Shown: piece after piece, positions 23,241 through 35,672 of the stretch
Layout of the letters: each line of letters starts with the position of its first letter
Numbering within the stretch: position 1 is the stretch's first letter
Assembly (NCBI GenBank): GCA_016802295.1
Contig: JAESIW010000118.1
Span: forward strand, 1,428,799 to 1,492,798
Direction: 5' to 3'
Length of the DNA: 64,000 bases
Source: Brachionus rotundiformis
Lineage: Eukaryota > Rotifera > Eurotatoria > Ploima > Brachionidae
Program-made: the position numbers and the translations under genes
The notes under the pieces: generated by a model
What the model saw: only the letters and a program-made list of their open reading frames with translations
Database searches by the model: none
What the model was told of the DNA's origin: nothing

Positions 23241-24467
23241 TTAATTATTTATTGCATTATACCATGCTTTATTCCAAGGTAAATTGGTGGTAGGTCGTTG
23301 TTTTTTCCTCTGTTGAGTGGGGCTTGGAGGAGCACTGCGAGTTGTTCTTTCCAAGTCTGCCTCGTCCAAGGTGCTTAGGTTCAAATTTTCGTCAATAACC
23401 AACGAATTCAGATCAGTGTACTCGAACAAATTGGGCAATGGTGACTGGTCAATGGGCTTGAGGCCGCCAGGGGGCGCCGATTGAGCTGATGAATGTGTGA
23501 TGGCCGAAGAGGCCGAAATGCATGATGAAGTTTCAAAAGTGACCAAGGACATTAGGTCCTCCAGATCAGGCAGATCATCCAGAAAGTCCGTATTTACCGA
23601 ATTTTTGCTCAAAAAATCGGTAATTGCATCAACGCCCAAAAAAAGTCCATCATCCTGGCTGGTAGTGGTCAACGATGAAGACGATGACACTCCACTGGTA
23701 GTCGATGAATAGGACATGTTTTGTCCATAACCTGAGTTCATATACTGATTGTTATTTTGGCCAGAATTGGCCAAATAATCATTTAGATTAAAATTAGAAA
23801 AGTCTTGCTCAACTGGTGGACTAGACAAAAAAGTTAAGCTTGGATACCGCTTTAACTTTTGGTTGTAAATCGATGTTTGATTAAAGTTATTAGAATTGTT
23901 TGCATTGTAGTAATAATTGTAATAGGTTAGGTTGATAGTATTTGCCAAATCGGGTTGGGAATTGGACCGCGACATTATTCCGGTCTGGTATTGAGGTGTT
24001 TGAATGTAGCTCATAGTACTACTAGTTGGCAAGTTACATAAATTGGTGCTCAAGCTTGAATTAGATGTCTCTGAGATTAGGAGAGGTTCAGATGTTGGCG
24101 TAGGCAAGTTTAGATCATCAATTTGTATTGAATCATTAATTTCCGGAGTGAATACTATTTGGTAGGCCGGGTCTTGGTTGGCCCGGTTAAGATGAGATTT
24201 AAGCTGATTGACAACTGTTTGATGGGTTATGTGTGCAGATTGCTTTTGTTGATAGCTCATTTGGTCTATTTTGGGCTTTACCTTTGGAACCGGATCTGGT
24301 TCGAGCAGCAAGTCATAGGACAAGTCGACATTGGATGTCGAACAATCATTAATGCCCAGATTGGGGTTCGAGCTGAACAAGGTGGTGTTCGACTGGTTTA
24401 GACCTGAACCCAGATAAGGACTCAGATCCAAATCGAGGAAATTTACCATATTCGATGGACTGGACAT
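23241..24467 (-). CDS. Ser/Asn/Gln-rich acidic protein, possible transcription coactivator
   Basis: A single open frame of 408 residues starting at an ATG (MSSPSNMVNFLDL). Composition is dominated by Ser, Asn, Thr, Gln and Tyr, with two short acidic hydrophobic motifs of the kind found in activation domains, VNFLDLDLSPYL at the start and FLDDLPDLEDLMSLVTFE near residue 290. The last 35 residues are basic (RSAPPSPTQQRKKQRP) and end in LPWNKAWYNAINN. No DNA-binding domain is visible. I do not recognise the family; a role in transcription is inference from composition. The stop is 50 bp upstream of the next minus-strand gene. Confidence 0.7.
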   Translation of the reverse strand: MSSPSNMVNFLDLDLSPYLGSGLNQSNTTLFSSNPNLGINDCSTSNVDLSYDLLLEPDPVPKVKPKIDQMSYQQKQSAHITHQTVVNQLKSHLNRANQDPAYQIVFTPEINDSIQIDDLNLPTPTSEPLLISETSNSSLSTNLCNLPTSSTMSYIQTPQYQTGIMSRSNSQPDLANTINLTYYNYYYNANNSNNFNQTSIYNQKLKRYPSLTFLSSPPVEQDFSNFNLNDYLANSGQNNNQYMNSGYGQNMSYSSTTSGVSSSSSLTTTSQDDGLFLGVDAITDFLSKNSVNTDFLDDLPDLEDLMSLVTFETSSCISASSAITHSSAQSAPPGGLKPIDQSPLPNLFEYTDLNSLVIDENLNLSTLDEADLERTTRSAPPSPTQQRKKQRPTTNLPWNKAWYNAINN

Positions 24468-24571
24468 TTCGAATCATTCATCAACAAAAAAAAACTTTAT
24501 TTCAAAATAAAAATCATTTAATTAAAAAAATACGCATTTTATATTTTCATTTATAAATTTTATGATTTTAT

Positions 24572-24598
24572 GAGAGAGAGAAAAGAGAGAGAGAGAGA
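24572..24598 (+). repeat. (GA)n microsatellite
   Basis: A short, slightly interrupted GA repeat 5' of the acidic Ser/Asn-rich gene and upstream of the ChaC gene. GA tracts near divergent starts can be GAGA-type promoter elements, but this is only a possibility. Confidence 0.8.
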
Positions 24599-24771
24599 AT
24601 GCAAAAATAGAAAAAAAACGAAGCAAAATTTGAAATAATTATTATTTTAGAAGTGAATAAGATGTTCAAAAAATATGCAAAAAATGCATGAAAATAATTT
24701 TTTTTATTATATTAAATAAAATAAATAAAAATATTAAAATATATTTTAATTTTGGTTGTTTTTTGGATATA

Positions 24772-25467
24772 ATGAATCATACTGATCATACGGAAGAATT
24801 TAATATGCTTAAAAATAAACTCCTTGTCAATAATGTGATCTATTTGTTTGGTTATGGATCTCTGTTATGGAAAGTGGATTTTGAGTATAGGAAAAAAGTA
24901 TACGGTCATGTTAAAAACTATAAGCGACACTTTTGGGTACTAAGTGACGATCATAGAGGCACACCGGAAAAGTAACTTATTTCAGTTTTTATCTATACAG
25001 ACTGTGGGTTGTATATAAGACAGTTTTTAAGTATGGGTCGAGTGGTTACTTTAGTCAATACTGGCAACCATGAAGACAAAGTATACGGAATGGCGTATGA
25101 AATTCATTCGGACAATATGGAAAAGACATTTGAGAACCTGCATTTTAGAGAAAAATGTGGTTATAGCTTAAAAGAGATTACTTTTTATCCACAAATCGGC
25201 ACTGAATGTGAACCAATTTCTTGCATTTGTTACTATGCCAACCAAGACAACTCTTACTATTCGCCTAGCAATGATCTTAGTCTACTAAGTGCTCAAATTT
25301 ACAAAAGTATTGGTCCCAGTGGGACTAATAAGGAATACTTATACAAACTTTGTGATGCCTTAAGACATTTTTTGATAAATGATAATGATGAATTGAGTGA
25401 AATATTAAAGCAAGAGAGTCATCTCTTTCTGCTAGAGGGTATGGTCAAGCAACTAGAAAATGGTTAG
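24772..25467 (+). CDS. CHAC: Gamma-glutamylcyclotransferase, ChaC family
   Basis: Breaks glutathione into 5-oxoproline and Cys-Gly (family knowledge). Two exons, 24772-24971 and 25032-25467, give 211 residues. The start MNHTDHTEE is chosen over an in-frame ATG at 24688 that lies in very AT-rich leader. The family signature VIYLFGYGSLLWKVDF is followed by RHFWVLSDDHRGTPE, MGRVVTLV, the FREKCGY motif with the Glu expected for catalysis, and GPSGTNKEYLYKL. An apparent open frame with alternate start (MYIRQFLS) before GRVVTLV is intronic. Length lies between human CHAC1 and CHAC2. Confidence 0.94.
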
Positions 25468-27545
25468 TTAAATTCCAAAATTAAGTGTTTTCATTTAAAT
25501 TTTTTCTTTTTTGACTTGAATGAAGCTTTTTTATATCAATTTAAATTTTTTTAAATAAATTATAAAATCAAAACTTAATTCACTAAAGACTGTAAAATAA
25601 ATTGCTTCAAGAGATAGCTGAAATTTACTTAAAGTTAATAAAAAGTTTTAGGCTTTTATTGTTGACTTTTTATCGAGTATGAAATTAATTAACCTAATGA
25701 GAAATAGAGAGATATCAAATTCAACAAAAAGATTTTAAAAAGTTATCACTAAAGTCTTAGCTAGAAAAGGTAAATTGTTTGTTTTAAACGCTGCTCCAAG
25801 CAACTGAATTTGAAAAATTATTTTAAACAAATTAAATAAATTTTAAATTGTGGTTAATTAATTTAAATTAAATAAAATTATTGTATTTGTTTTTTATAGA
25901 CAAAAATATTTATGTATTTTTCTTCAGATGTGATAACTTATTGATAATCTCGATGAAACTTTATAGCTGCATAAAATAGTTTACACAATAAGTTATTATT
26001 AAATAAGTTTTTATAATTATGCTTAAGTCTCTAGAGAAATTAATGGCATTATTCATTGAACAAATTTGAAAAAAATTGATTTGTTTAGGTAAATAAATTA
26101 TTTATAGTTTATTAATTAAAAATAATACATTTTAATAGGGTTTGGAAAGCGATTAACTTAGAGCTAAAGTGACAATTTGTTTACCCAAAAATTATTTACA
26201 GATTTTTTTTATAAAATTTTGTTTGTCGCTATTAGTAATTCTAGTTTAGTGTAATAAAATATTTTTCATTTGCTTACGATTAGGTTAAAACATTGAATAA
26301 CATTAAAAAATATATAAAATGCAAAAATATGTATCTATTAGTAACAGTAATGGTAATAATAATAGTAAGGACTGATAAAATTAATAAAGATAAAAATTTT
26401 ATCACTTTTTTAATATTAAAAAATCCTATGCAAAATATCAGCTAAAAATAACTTTTGAAAATAAATCATTTTGATAAAAAAAACCTATCACAGATTTTTA
26501 TCTATAGCTATATAAAAAATAAAATAAAAAAAAATGAAATAAATATAAAAAAAATAAATACTTTTTATTATATAAAATAGAAAAATTAACTGAACCTTTG
26601 ATTTATTTTTTTTATCTTTGATCTTTGGCTTTCAGGGTATTATTTAATAAAACAATAGAAAAATAAATTATCTCTTTGATTGAAAAATAAATTGCTTAAA
26701 AAAATATATATTTATAAAACGGCATTTAACTATTAATCAAAAACAGATAAAAAATAAATTAAATTTTTACTCTAACACAGCGCCGACAATTAAAAAAATT
26801 AAAAAAAAAACCTCTAAATTTTTCAAACTGTTTTAATTTAATTAGCACCAAAATTGATTCAAATAAAAACGTTTTCACAATTGAAATTTTTTTATGATAG
26901 ATAGGTGATAGCGAATTTGTTCTCCTAAATGGTATCAATTCATAACATATTTTTTGTAAGGTACATATTCTACACTTATCGAAATCATAAAACTACAATT
27001 AAGCAATTAAGTTATAAATAGTTTAAATTACATTAGATAATTACAAGTTAAGGTAATAAATATCATCTGGTTTCAACGCTACCGATATAAACTGTCAGTC
27101 TAAACTGAGAAAATTTTTAAACTTCTTTAAAAACAAAACAGCTTGGTATCTAATAAATTACAGCTTTAATTTTTGGCCAAGATTTTACAGCCGCTTTGTT
27201 AGATAAGTCTTCGCCGAGGGACATCATTTCTAGCCCAATTCTCTAGTCTTGCAATTAAAATTGTCCATTAATTTACCGATAAAGCTGTAAAACTAGTACA
27301 GATTGACAACAAAACTTAATGTCAATAAAATTAGATATAAATATTCATTCCGGTTCACTCAGGAAATTTAAATGTGTAAAAAATCATGTTAGTAATAGAA
27401 TTAGTTAAAAATTAGTTAAATTAATTTATTCAATTAGCCTATATACACCTAACTTTCTATCTAACTAGTATAAAAACTAAATGTTTATATCAAATAAATT
27501 CTTGTAGATAAAAATAAACTATAATTAAAATTTCTTACACGTGAA
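25468..27545. other. Large intergenic region, no gene seen
   Basis: Two kilobases of AT-rich sequence before the CDC25-like gene. There is a short stretch of trinucleotide-like AGT/TAA repeats near 26330-26370. No coding frame or RNA gene is supported. It probably holds the CDC25 promoter and 5' leader. Confidence 0.5.
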
Positions 27546-28310
27546 ATGGAATCATTTGCTTACATAGATCAAAATTCATGCGGAAGTAATTTTTCTGACC
27601 ATTCGATTGACAGCCAAGACACATTTATGGATGAAAATTCATTTTATTATGACAAAATTGAGAGTCCCAAATCACCAAAATTAAGATCAATATTGGAAAA
27701 AAGTCACTATGACCAAAAGAGACTGATTGGTGACATGTCAACTTATCACACATTGCCCACTTTGACTCTTAGTAGGCATGAGGATTTGGCTACGATAGAT
27801 GGAAAAACTCTGGTCGATCTTATAAATGGAAAATATGATCATCAAATTGGCAAATACTTCATTCTTGATGCCAGATACCCTTATGAATACCATGGTGGTC
27901 ACATTTCAAATGCAGAAAGTAGTTATGAAAAAGAAACGCTGGTCAAAAAATTGTTCAATGAACCAATAAGATGCCAAAATGGCAAAAGAGTTATACTTAT
28001 TTTTCACTGTGAGTTTTCTATAGAACGCGGACCAAAACTGATGAGGGAAATTAGAGAAATCGATCGATTAATTAACAAAAATTGTTATCCTAATTTGTAT
28101 TACCCTGAGATTTATCTCCTAGAAGGTGGTTATAAATTATTTTATGAAAATTATATCGAATTGTGTGAACCTAGAAATTATATGCCTATGCTAAATGATT
28201 CTCATAGAAATGAAATGAAATTTTTTAGGCGAAAATCCAAGACCTGGGAAGAAACCAGGATTGATTCCAAACCCAATCGACTTGCCACAAGGACAAAATT
28301 ATCTTTTTAG
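27546..28310 (+). CDS. CDC25: CDC25-like dual-specificity phosphatase
   Basis: Removes inhibitory phosphates from cyclin-dependent kinases at mitotic entry (family knowledge). An intronless frame of 254 residues. The rhodanese-like CDC25 domain fills residues about 90-220: LVDLINGKYDHQIGKYFILD, ARYPYEYHGGHISNAESSY, the catalytic CX5R loop in HCEFSIERGPKLMREIR, then YPEIYLLEGGYKLFYE. The usual HCEFSSER has one Ser replaced by Ile, but Cys and Arg are kept. The N-terminal regulatory region is only about 85 residues, much shorter than in vertebrate CDC25A-C. A short, single-exon form could be a germline or retro-copied paralogue. Confidence 0.93.
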   Translation: MESFAYIDQNSCGSNFSDHSIDSQDTFMDENSFYYDKIESPKSPKLRSILEKSHYDQKRLIGDMSTYHTLPTLTLSRHEDLATIDGKTLVDLINGKYDHQIGKYFILDARYPYEYHGGHISNAESSYEKETLVKKLFNEPIRCQNGKRVILIFHCEFSIERGPKLMREIREIDRLINKNCYPNLYYPEIYLLEGGYKLFYENYIELCEPRNYMPMLNDSHRNEMKFFRRKSKTWEETRIDSKPNRLATRTKLSF

Positions 28311-28685
28311 TTCGCTTTTTTTATACATTTTTTAATATACCGTAAAACCTTTCAAAAGCCTTTCAAAAATAATTTTTGTTTATTCATTTTTAATAATAAA
28401 TTTTCTAAAAACATTATCAATTTTACTTAAGATCTATTAATTAATAATATTAAAAAATTCTAATTTGTATCATTAAAATTGAAAAATATCATTTAAGACA
28501 TTAAAAAATGTTTATTATGATGAATATATAAATTACAACTAATTATTGTAAAGTATAAAATTATGATTTAATTCGTATCCAAATTAAATATGAATTTTTG
28601 GAAATTTTTTTAAAATATATTAATAGACAATAATAGAAAGACTTTTTACAATTAATTAATCAATTAAAATTACATCGAATAAATA
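28311..28685. other. Intergenic, no gene seen
   Basis: AT-rich spacer between two plus-strand genes, holding presumably the CDC25 3' end and the FANCM promoter. Confidence 0.5.
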
Positions 28686-31600
28686 ATGAAAAAATCCCAA
28701 AAATTATCAAAACAGTCATCCTCTTCAGATAACCTACAAAAAACTCTGTTCCAATGTTGGAAGCCATCAAATGCAGAAAATTCAAATAATAATAATCAAC
28801 AAAAGATGCCAAAAGTCTCCATAATCACACTAAAAACTGATGTAATAATTCCTGAAGAAAATGATCAAGATGATATTGACTTAATTCAGTCAACTGACAC
28901 ATTTTTGACCAACTATACCATTAATCAGACTGTAAACGAGCCCCTAAATGGTTCAAAAATGAACACTACTTCTTTGGACGATGATAATATGGTAGACAAG
29001 ATAACCCTCGGTTTAGATGATGATGCTCTTCTATCTACCCAATTTACAGACACAACCGGCTTCGATTACAATTCTGGCTCAGTTTGGATCTATCCTATAA
29101 ACGAAAATCAACCAATTCGTTCATATCAATTCAATATTGTGGAACAATGCTTGTACAAGAACACAATGGTTGTGTTGCCCACAGGAATGGGAAAGACCTT
29201 TATTGCAGCTGTTGTTATGTACAATTTTTACCGATGGTACCCATTGGGAAAGACAATATTCATGGCACCGACCAAACCATTGGTAAATCAACAGTCTGAT
29301 GCATGCTATCAAATTGTTGGTATACCAAAGAATGACATGACATCAATGACCGGCCAAATGGCCCCTGAGAAACGCAAAATCCTCTGGGATACCAAGCGAG
29401 TATTTTTTCTAACTCCCCAAGTAATTTCAAATGACATATTAAGAGGAACTGTTGATGTAAATTTAATTAAATGTGTGGTGATTGATGAGGCTCACAAAGC
29501 TCTGGGAGACTATGCTTTTTGTAAAGTAATCGAATCAATAAGTGAATTGAATAAAAATTTTCGGATCATAGCTCTAACAGCTACACCAGGTAGTGACGTT
29601 AAGGCAGTCCAAAATGTCATCAATAAACTGTTGATATCTCATATTGAGCTTAGAAGTGATGAATCGATAGATATCCAACAGTATAGTAATAATAGAATAG
29701 TTGATAAATTTGTTTTACCTCTAAATGAGGAAATATTAAAAATTAGAAATGCATATTATAATGTAAGAATTAAAGATAATTTTTTTTAAATTTTATTATA
29801 TTATTAATTAGCAAAAATAAAAAAATATTACAAAAAAAAATTTTTTTTAGGTAATTCGTGGACCTTTGAAGCGCCTCGAGGTTAACCGAGTGTTGAGTGT
29901 TCGTGATCCGGGAAGTTTGCACAAATTTGCCATTTTGACACGTAGAGATGATTTTAGGAAGAATGTAGCGCCAAGCATGGACTCAAGAAAAGCAGGCTTG
30001 ATCGAAAGCGATCTGGCCGTCTTGGTCACTTTGGTTCATGCTCTTGAATTGCTTATTCAATATGGTGTCAAGTCTTTCTACATGTTTCTAAAAAGTTGTG
30101 TCGAAAATACAGATGGTACCAAATCGGCCGCTCAACAGCACAAAATTAGAACCGAAATTGGTCAGGTACCTGATATGGCCAATTATTATGAACAGTTTAA
30201 ACAAATATTTGACCAAAAGTAAATTTTAATAAATAAAATCGAATAGATAAGCTGATTTTTTAGGTGTAAACCAGTGCCAAGAAGCATGCGTCATCCAAAG
30301 CTTTTAAAACTTGAGGAAGTAATTTTAGAACATTTTAAAAAATTTGGAAAAAGTAAATGAATTTATTATTTAAAATTATTTATTAAACAAAATAGAAATT
30401 AAATCTATCACTTAGCTTAATTAAGACGATACAAGGGTGATGATATTTTCCCAATATAGAGAAAGCGTATATGAAATAACTGAAATGTTGACAGAACATG
30501 AAGAGATAAAGCCAATGGAATTTGTTGGTCAGACATCTGGTGGCAATCGCAAGAGTGTCACACAGAAAGAACAATTGGAAGTAGTAAAAAAATTCCGCGA
30601 TGGAGGCTATAACACTTTGGTATCGACTTGTGTTGGAGAAGAGGGTCTTGACATTGGTGAAGTGGATTTGATAATAAACTACGACTCGCAGAAGAGTCCA
30701 ATTCGGCTAATTCAGCGCATGGGGCGAACTGGACGAAAACGCGAGGGTCGCATTGTGGTTTTGTTAACTGAGGGCAAAGAAGAACAATCTTACATTACCA
30801 GTTTGTCCAAGAAAAAAAATATGTACAAATTTATTCTAAATGGAAAAAAGAACTTTCACTTTTACGGAAATAATCCACTTATGATTCCGAAGGGTCAGCG
30901 TCCAAAGTGCCATAAGATGAAGATAGAAGTGTCCAATGAAGCCGAGCTCAGTGAAAATAAAGAAAACAAAAAGAGTAAAAAAAAATCAAAGTTAGATGAG
31001 ACCGAACAGCCTAAGAAAAAGACCAGAAAGAGTAAACGTAATTCCACCAGAGAAGAACAAGATGACTCATTCAGCTCTCAGAGGTTTCCAGACTTGGATC
31101 TCGATTTAAACACAGTCAACCAATCTTTGAACAAAACACCATGCCATGCTAACCAACTAAAACTTTTTAATGAATCTAACACATTGAGCATTAAAAGCAC
31201 TAAGCTGGACTCGGATATTTTGGACAAGCAAAAAATGGTTCCAGAGGCACCAAATTTTAAAAAACTCTTTAAATGTCTTAAAAAAAAAGGAAAAGAAAAT
31301 GAGGATTTATTTGCGGAAAGTTTTAATTTAGCTGAATGTATTGATCTTTGGAAAACAGATGAAGATGACTTCATGCTTGCCAAAGAGACTAGTTTAAACA
31401 TGAGCCATAATTTGGACAATTCAAACTTGGTTGAAAAGTTTGAAAAATTTTATATCAACTTAGTTGATGGTTTGTCTGATAGTGAAGAGGAGACAATGCC
31501 ACAAAAAAATGATAACGAGATTTCTAATGCCATGATTGTAGAAGAAACAATTCTGGTAGCTGAGGAAAAGAACCAAAAAGAAACAACCTTGAATGATTTG

Positions 31601-34600
31601 TTCATGGATGACGAAGATGATGATGATCTAAAGTATCTCAATGACGTAGATATGCTGTCCAAATTTTGTATCAATGAAACTATTAGTGAAGAGATAAAGC
31701 CTGTTAATAAATTGGTAGCTGAAGTTAGGAATGAGGAGCCTAAGATTGCCAGTCCGTGCTCGCCCATTCCACCGATCAACAATTCTAGTACACCTAGATC
31801 TATTCTCAGGAAAAAGAACCTCATTTCCTATTCACCTGTTGATTTGAGTCCAAAGACTGAAAATAAGAGTCTTTCCATGATAGGAATGACACAGGCTCTG
31901 AATATACTTAATGCTACTCAAGCGCATAATGAAGAAAGTTGTGATTTGTTTGACATGAAGTCAACTTTATCTTATCTGTTTGGTGACTCGACTCCCAACA
32001 CATCGCTAAAAGACCATTCATGTCTTTCTGTCACTAATATGAACTCTTCTGGGGAAAAAAAACTCAGATTTGACGAAGCTTCTATTGTGGAAACTAGTGG
32101 TCATAAAAAAACAATCAACTACAGCTCGGATGAAAGTTTGATAATTAAAAAAAAGGTTAAGTTAAAATTTTAATTAATTCAAAAATTGTAAAAAATTAAA
32201 TTTTAAGAATAATAAAGTGATAAAAGACCTTAGTTATTCTTTTGTGGACACTAGTGAAACCAAGCAAGCTAATTATTCTGACGATTCTGAATTTGACGAA
32301 ATTATTGGCAACAATAAAGATATATCTCATTCTGATACACAAACAATTGATGATAACGATGATAATGATGATGATAGCGAGTTAGAATTGGAACATCTTG
32401 ATACAGATAGCAGGAAAAAAGTATTTTTAAAAAACATGGTACATTTTGGTAAAAAATTCAAAGCTCGGTCCGCCTTCTTATCCTTTTTAATACATAGATA
32501 TATTATTCAAAACTTATTTTAAAAATAGAGCTAAAATTTTCCAATTACTTTGGAATTTTACCAAAGTTATTGAGTATTATTAAATGTGTAGTTTTAAAAT
32601 TTAAATTTAAAATTGTAGAAAATAAAAAATAAATTTTTTGTGGACGAAGCAGTCTTGTCAGGAGAGGATTCTGGTGACGACGAAGAAGAAGATGACTATG
32701 ATTTAAAAGACAGCTTTGTTGACAACAGAGAGCAAACTTGTGATGGTAAAAATGATCTTTTAAAATGTTATATGCCAATTTTCCTATCTTTTATGCAGAA
32801 TCGATGTATCTGAGGTACCAAAAAAGCTTAAGAGATGCAGATATGAATCGCCCCACATACTTGACCCGCAAACTGCCACCAATTACCGATGACATATTTT
32901 CCCAAATGCCCACACAGGACTCTTGGTATGCATATGACAGCTTCTGCGTACCAGATGATCAACTATCGTTTAATGAAAAGAAATCAAAAAAGAAAAAGTC
33001 TCGGAACACTGCTACCAAACCAGACAGGTTTCGTAGAATTAAAAATTTGGACATGACCTGTGCCAATGATGAAGCATCCAATGACCAAATTTTAGAGGAA
33101 AAAAAATTTCACTTAACTCAATTGCCGCGAAAGAAGAAATTGGTTAATGATGACAGTGATGATGATATAATTGCTGAGGAAATATTGATAAAACCTAAGC
33201 CAAATAATTCTGACAAAAGTTTAATGATAGTTGATGAAGAAGATGATGATTTTGCATGTTTTAGATCTAAAAATAGGAAAAATTACAGCTCCAACATTGA
33301 TTGTATAAGCATTGACGATGACGTGAAGCCGATGGTAAAATCTGAGCCAAGTAAACCAATCGAAACTGTTTTAATCAATGAAGATGATGACGAAGAGTTC
33401 AACAACTGGATTAATGATACATTTGCCAAGGAGAGCTTTGCCAATAGTGATTCTTCTTCAATTGTCAACAAGCCTGACACATCAGCATACTTTACCAATC
33501 TGGAAAAGGACCAAAAAATTTTCATGTCACATTTCAATCAAAAAAAACAGGATCCTGTTCACAAACAAAATGATACCAGAGAAAAAAATAAAATTAACCA
33601 AGTCGACCAAAATGTGTCTATAATTCCATCAGATGTAATAGAATAAAATTATTTATCATATTTTTTATTTAAATATTTTTTTAATTAGCTTCCTAAAAAT
33701 TCAAATTGGATATTAGTTGATGCTTCATTGCTGACCAGTGCTGCGGTATGGATAAAATTAAAATACTAGAATTTAAAATTTGACTTTAAATAAATAACTA
33801 TTTATTAAAGGATATTGTAAAGAACGTTCGCAGAATATGGCAACAAGATAGAGTGGTAATTCAGCCAGGCCTCAATTGTGATTTCGTGATAAGTCAGCGA
33901 AATGTAGTGCTACGCTTGAAGTGGAGTGGTGAGACACATATTTTACAAATTAGATAATTTTTAATCAGAAAAATTAAATAGAACTTAGTTCGGCATCAAT
34001 GCGTGACCAAATAATTGACCGGTATGCCAAGTGTAAATCTTTGTATAACAATGTAATAGTTTTTGTAATAGATGACCGAGAGAATAACAAGTTTGCTTAA
34101 AATCCTTTTCCTTTTAGATACAGTGTTTATTTAAAAATTTTAGGAATCGTTCAAAATTATTTGATTCTGTGATTGCCAATTTGGCAAAATGCTCCCAAAT
34201 TTTATACTCCAAAGCAAAGAGTAAATTAGTATGAAAATCTGGGAAATTTTTTAATTATAAATTTTAGCCGAAGATTTCAGCTATCAATTGTACTACTTGA
34301 GCAACAATGAACAAGAACTTGGATTTCATCTGGACATTGAATGCAATAACCTTCTTGAACGAAAGAAAAAAGATCTTTCGTTCTACCTATCTTTGCCAAA
34401 TATGTCCATCATTAATAGCCTTTATTTATGCAAAAATTTTATGAATATAGCAAAATTTTGTAATAGGTAAGAATCATTTTCATCTTAAACTTAAATTAAA
34501 TATCACTTTTTTCTCTTATTTAGCTCTTTGGAAGAATTGAAAACAAAAGGTAAAATGAACGATCGCAAGGCCAGAAAACTATTAAGATTTTTGATAGCTT

Positions 34601-34605
34601 CTTGA
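28686..34605 (+). CDS. FANCM: FANCM DNA translocase, complete
   Basis: Remodels stalled forks and anchors the Fanconi anaemia core complex on DNA (family knowledge). Thirteen exons join in phase to about 1693 residues: 28686-29762, 29851-30218, 30264-30352, 30426-32155, 32208-32420, 32619-32745, 32799-33634, 33689-33745, 33811-33928, 33982-34090, 34144-34220, 34268-34466, 34524-34605. The SF2 helicase has PTGMGKT, VIDEAHKALGDY, ALTATPGS, STCVGEEGLDIGEVDLI and QRMGRTGRKR. A long Lys/Ser/Asp-rich linker leads to an FSQMPTQDSWYAYDSFC segment matching vertebrate FANCM. A C-terminal ERCC4-like domain starts at SNWILVDASLLTSAA, then a helix-hairpin-helix (FYLSLPNMSIINSL). The nuclease residues are not conserved (DFVISQRNVVLRLK), as in FANCM generally. 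The donor at 32420 could instead lie a few codons downstream. Confidence 0.95.
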
Positions 34606-34673
34606 ATTGTTTTAAAATGATCTAAAATTAACAAAGAGTAAATTTTTTTTATTTTGTAAATAAAATTAAACTT

Positions 34674-35672
34674 TTAAAAGAGATTGAAATAAAATTTTTT
34701 ATATTCATCCAAGTATTTTTTAACTAGTGGAGTTTTTTCTTCAAAAAAAATTTCAACAAAATTTTCCAAATAGGTCCACTTTTTGGACAAATCATCATGA
34801 AATAGGTGAAAATCGGTAGATTTATCAAAATGAAGTTTCAGGCTTTGCCTTGTCCATTCTTTGTCGCGATCTAATCTAAACCCTTTATACTTAATCTCAT
34901 TTATCTTTAAATTATTAAATCTTGTATAATTGTAAATCATTAGACTTATCATTTTTTGGTCACAAAACCACACTTCCTTCTCTTTGGCTAAATCGTTCTT
35001 TCGAATTAGGTTTATATTGTGAAATACTCCGATCAGTTTGTTCAGCACAAGAGTTGAATCTACCGAATCAAGCATTAGATTAAGAGAATCGTTTAAGTTG
35101 GTAACCTTTTTCCAGTTTGACTTGGTCATGCCTATGTGCGACATTGGATACATCTTGACTGAATTTCTTTCTATGTAAAAATAGTCACAACAATTGGCAT
35201 TCCAAATGGTTATTTTTTCTGGAAAATCGACATTATAGTAGGTTTTATTAATTGGTATTAGGTCAGCATCTGAGGTAATCACATAATCAGTGTCCTTGAT
35301 GATTTTGTTCTCTACAAACCCGGAAAATATGCGGCTCAATTTGGCTGTAAGTAGTTGGTAGCCTTCTGCCGAGTGAATGTTAATTGTTTGGATCTTGCAC
35401 TCATCCAAAAAATCAATGGCTAGCTTGCTGTACAGATTAATGTTGTAAAAGTCAGCTGAAACCAGGAACACAATTGGTGTGTAGCCAATTTTTCTCCAAG
35501 CAAGGGCTGCCAATGGAAGATAAAATGTATAGTAATGTGTTTTTAAGTCGTCGATATTGCTCGAAAGGATAACAAAGTATCGGGGTTTGCTATTGCTAGT
35601 GCTATATCTAACCAGAAACAAAATGGAAATCAAAAATACCAATGATAAGAAAATTTTCCTATTTCTTCTCAT
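34674..35672 (-). CDS. Type II membrane glycosyltransferase-like protein
   Basis: A single frame of 332 residues. MRRNRK is followed by one hydrophobic segment (residues about 7-21, IFLSLVFLISILFLV), typical of a Golgi signal anchor. The lumenal part holds YFVILSSNIDD, LPLAALAWRKIGYTPIVFLV and a DxD motif in TSDADLIPI (residues near 135), the metal and nucleotide-sugar site of GT-A folds. CDYFYIERNS and WTRQSLKLHFDK follow. No named family was recognised; the assignment rests on topology and the DxD motif. It is convergent with FANCM, 68 bp from its stop. Confidence 0.7.
   Translation of the reverse strand: MRRNRKIFLSLVFLISILFLVRYSTSNSKPRYFVILSSNIDDLKTHYYTFYLPLAALAWRKIGYTPIVFLVSADFYNINLYSKLAIDFLDECKIQTINIHSAEGYQLLTAKLSRIFSGFVENKIIKDTDYVITSDADLIPINKTYYNVDFPEKITIWNANCCDYFYIERNSVKMYPMSHIGMTKSNWKKVTNLNDSLNLMLDSVDSTLVLNKLIGVFHNINLIRKNDLAKEKEVWFCDQKMISLMIYNYTRFNNLKINEIKYKGFRLDRDKEWTRQSLKLHFDKSTDFHLFHDDLSKKWTYLENFVEIFFEEKTPLVKKYLDEYKKFYFNLF

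Noticed and set aside
23241..24467. Assignment of the Ser/Asn-rich protein to CRTC coactivators
   Set aside because: It lacks the N-terminal CREB-binding coiled coil; only the acidic motif is vaguely similar.
25009..25031. Upstream in-frame start for the second ChaC exon (MYIRQFLS...)
   Set aside because: This part is intron; splicing from 24971 to 25032 restores the family sequence TPE-N-MGRVVTLV in phase.
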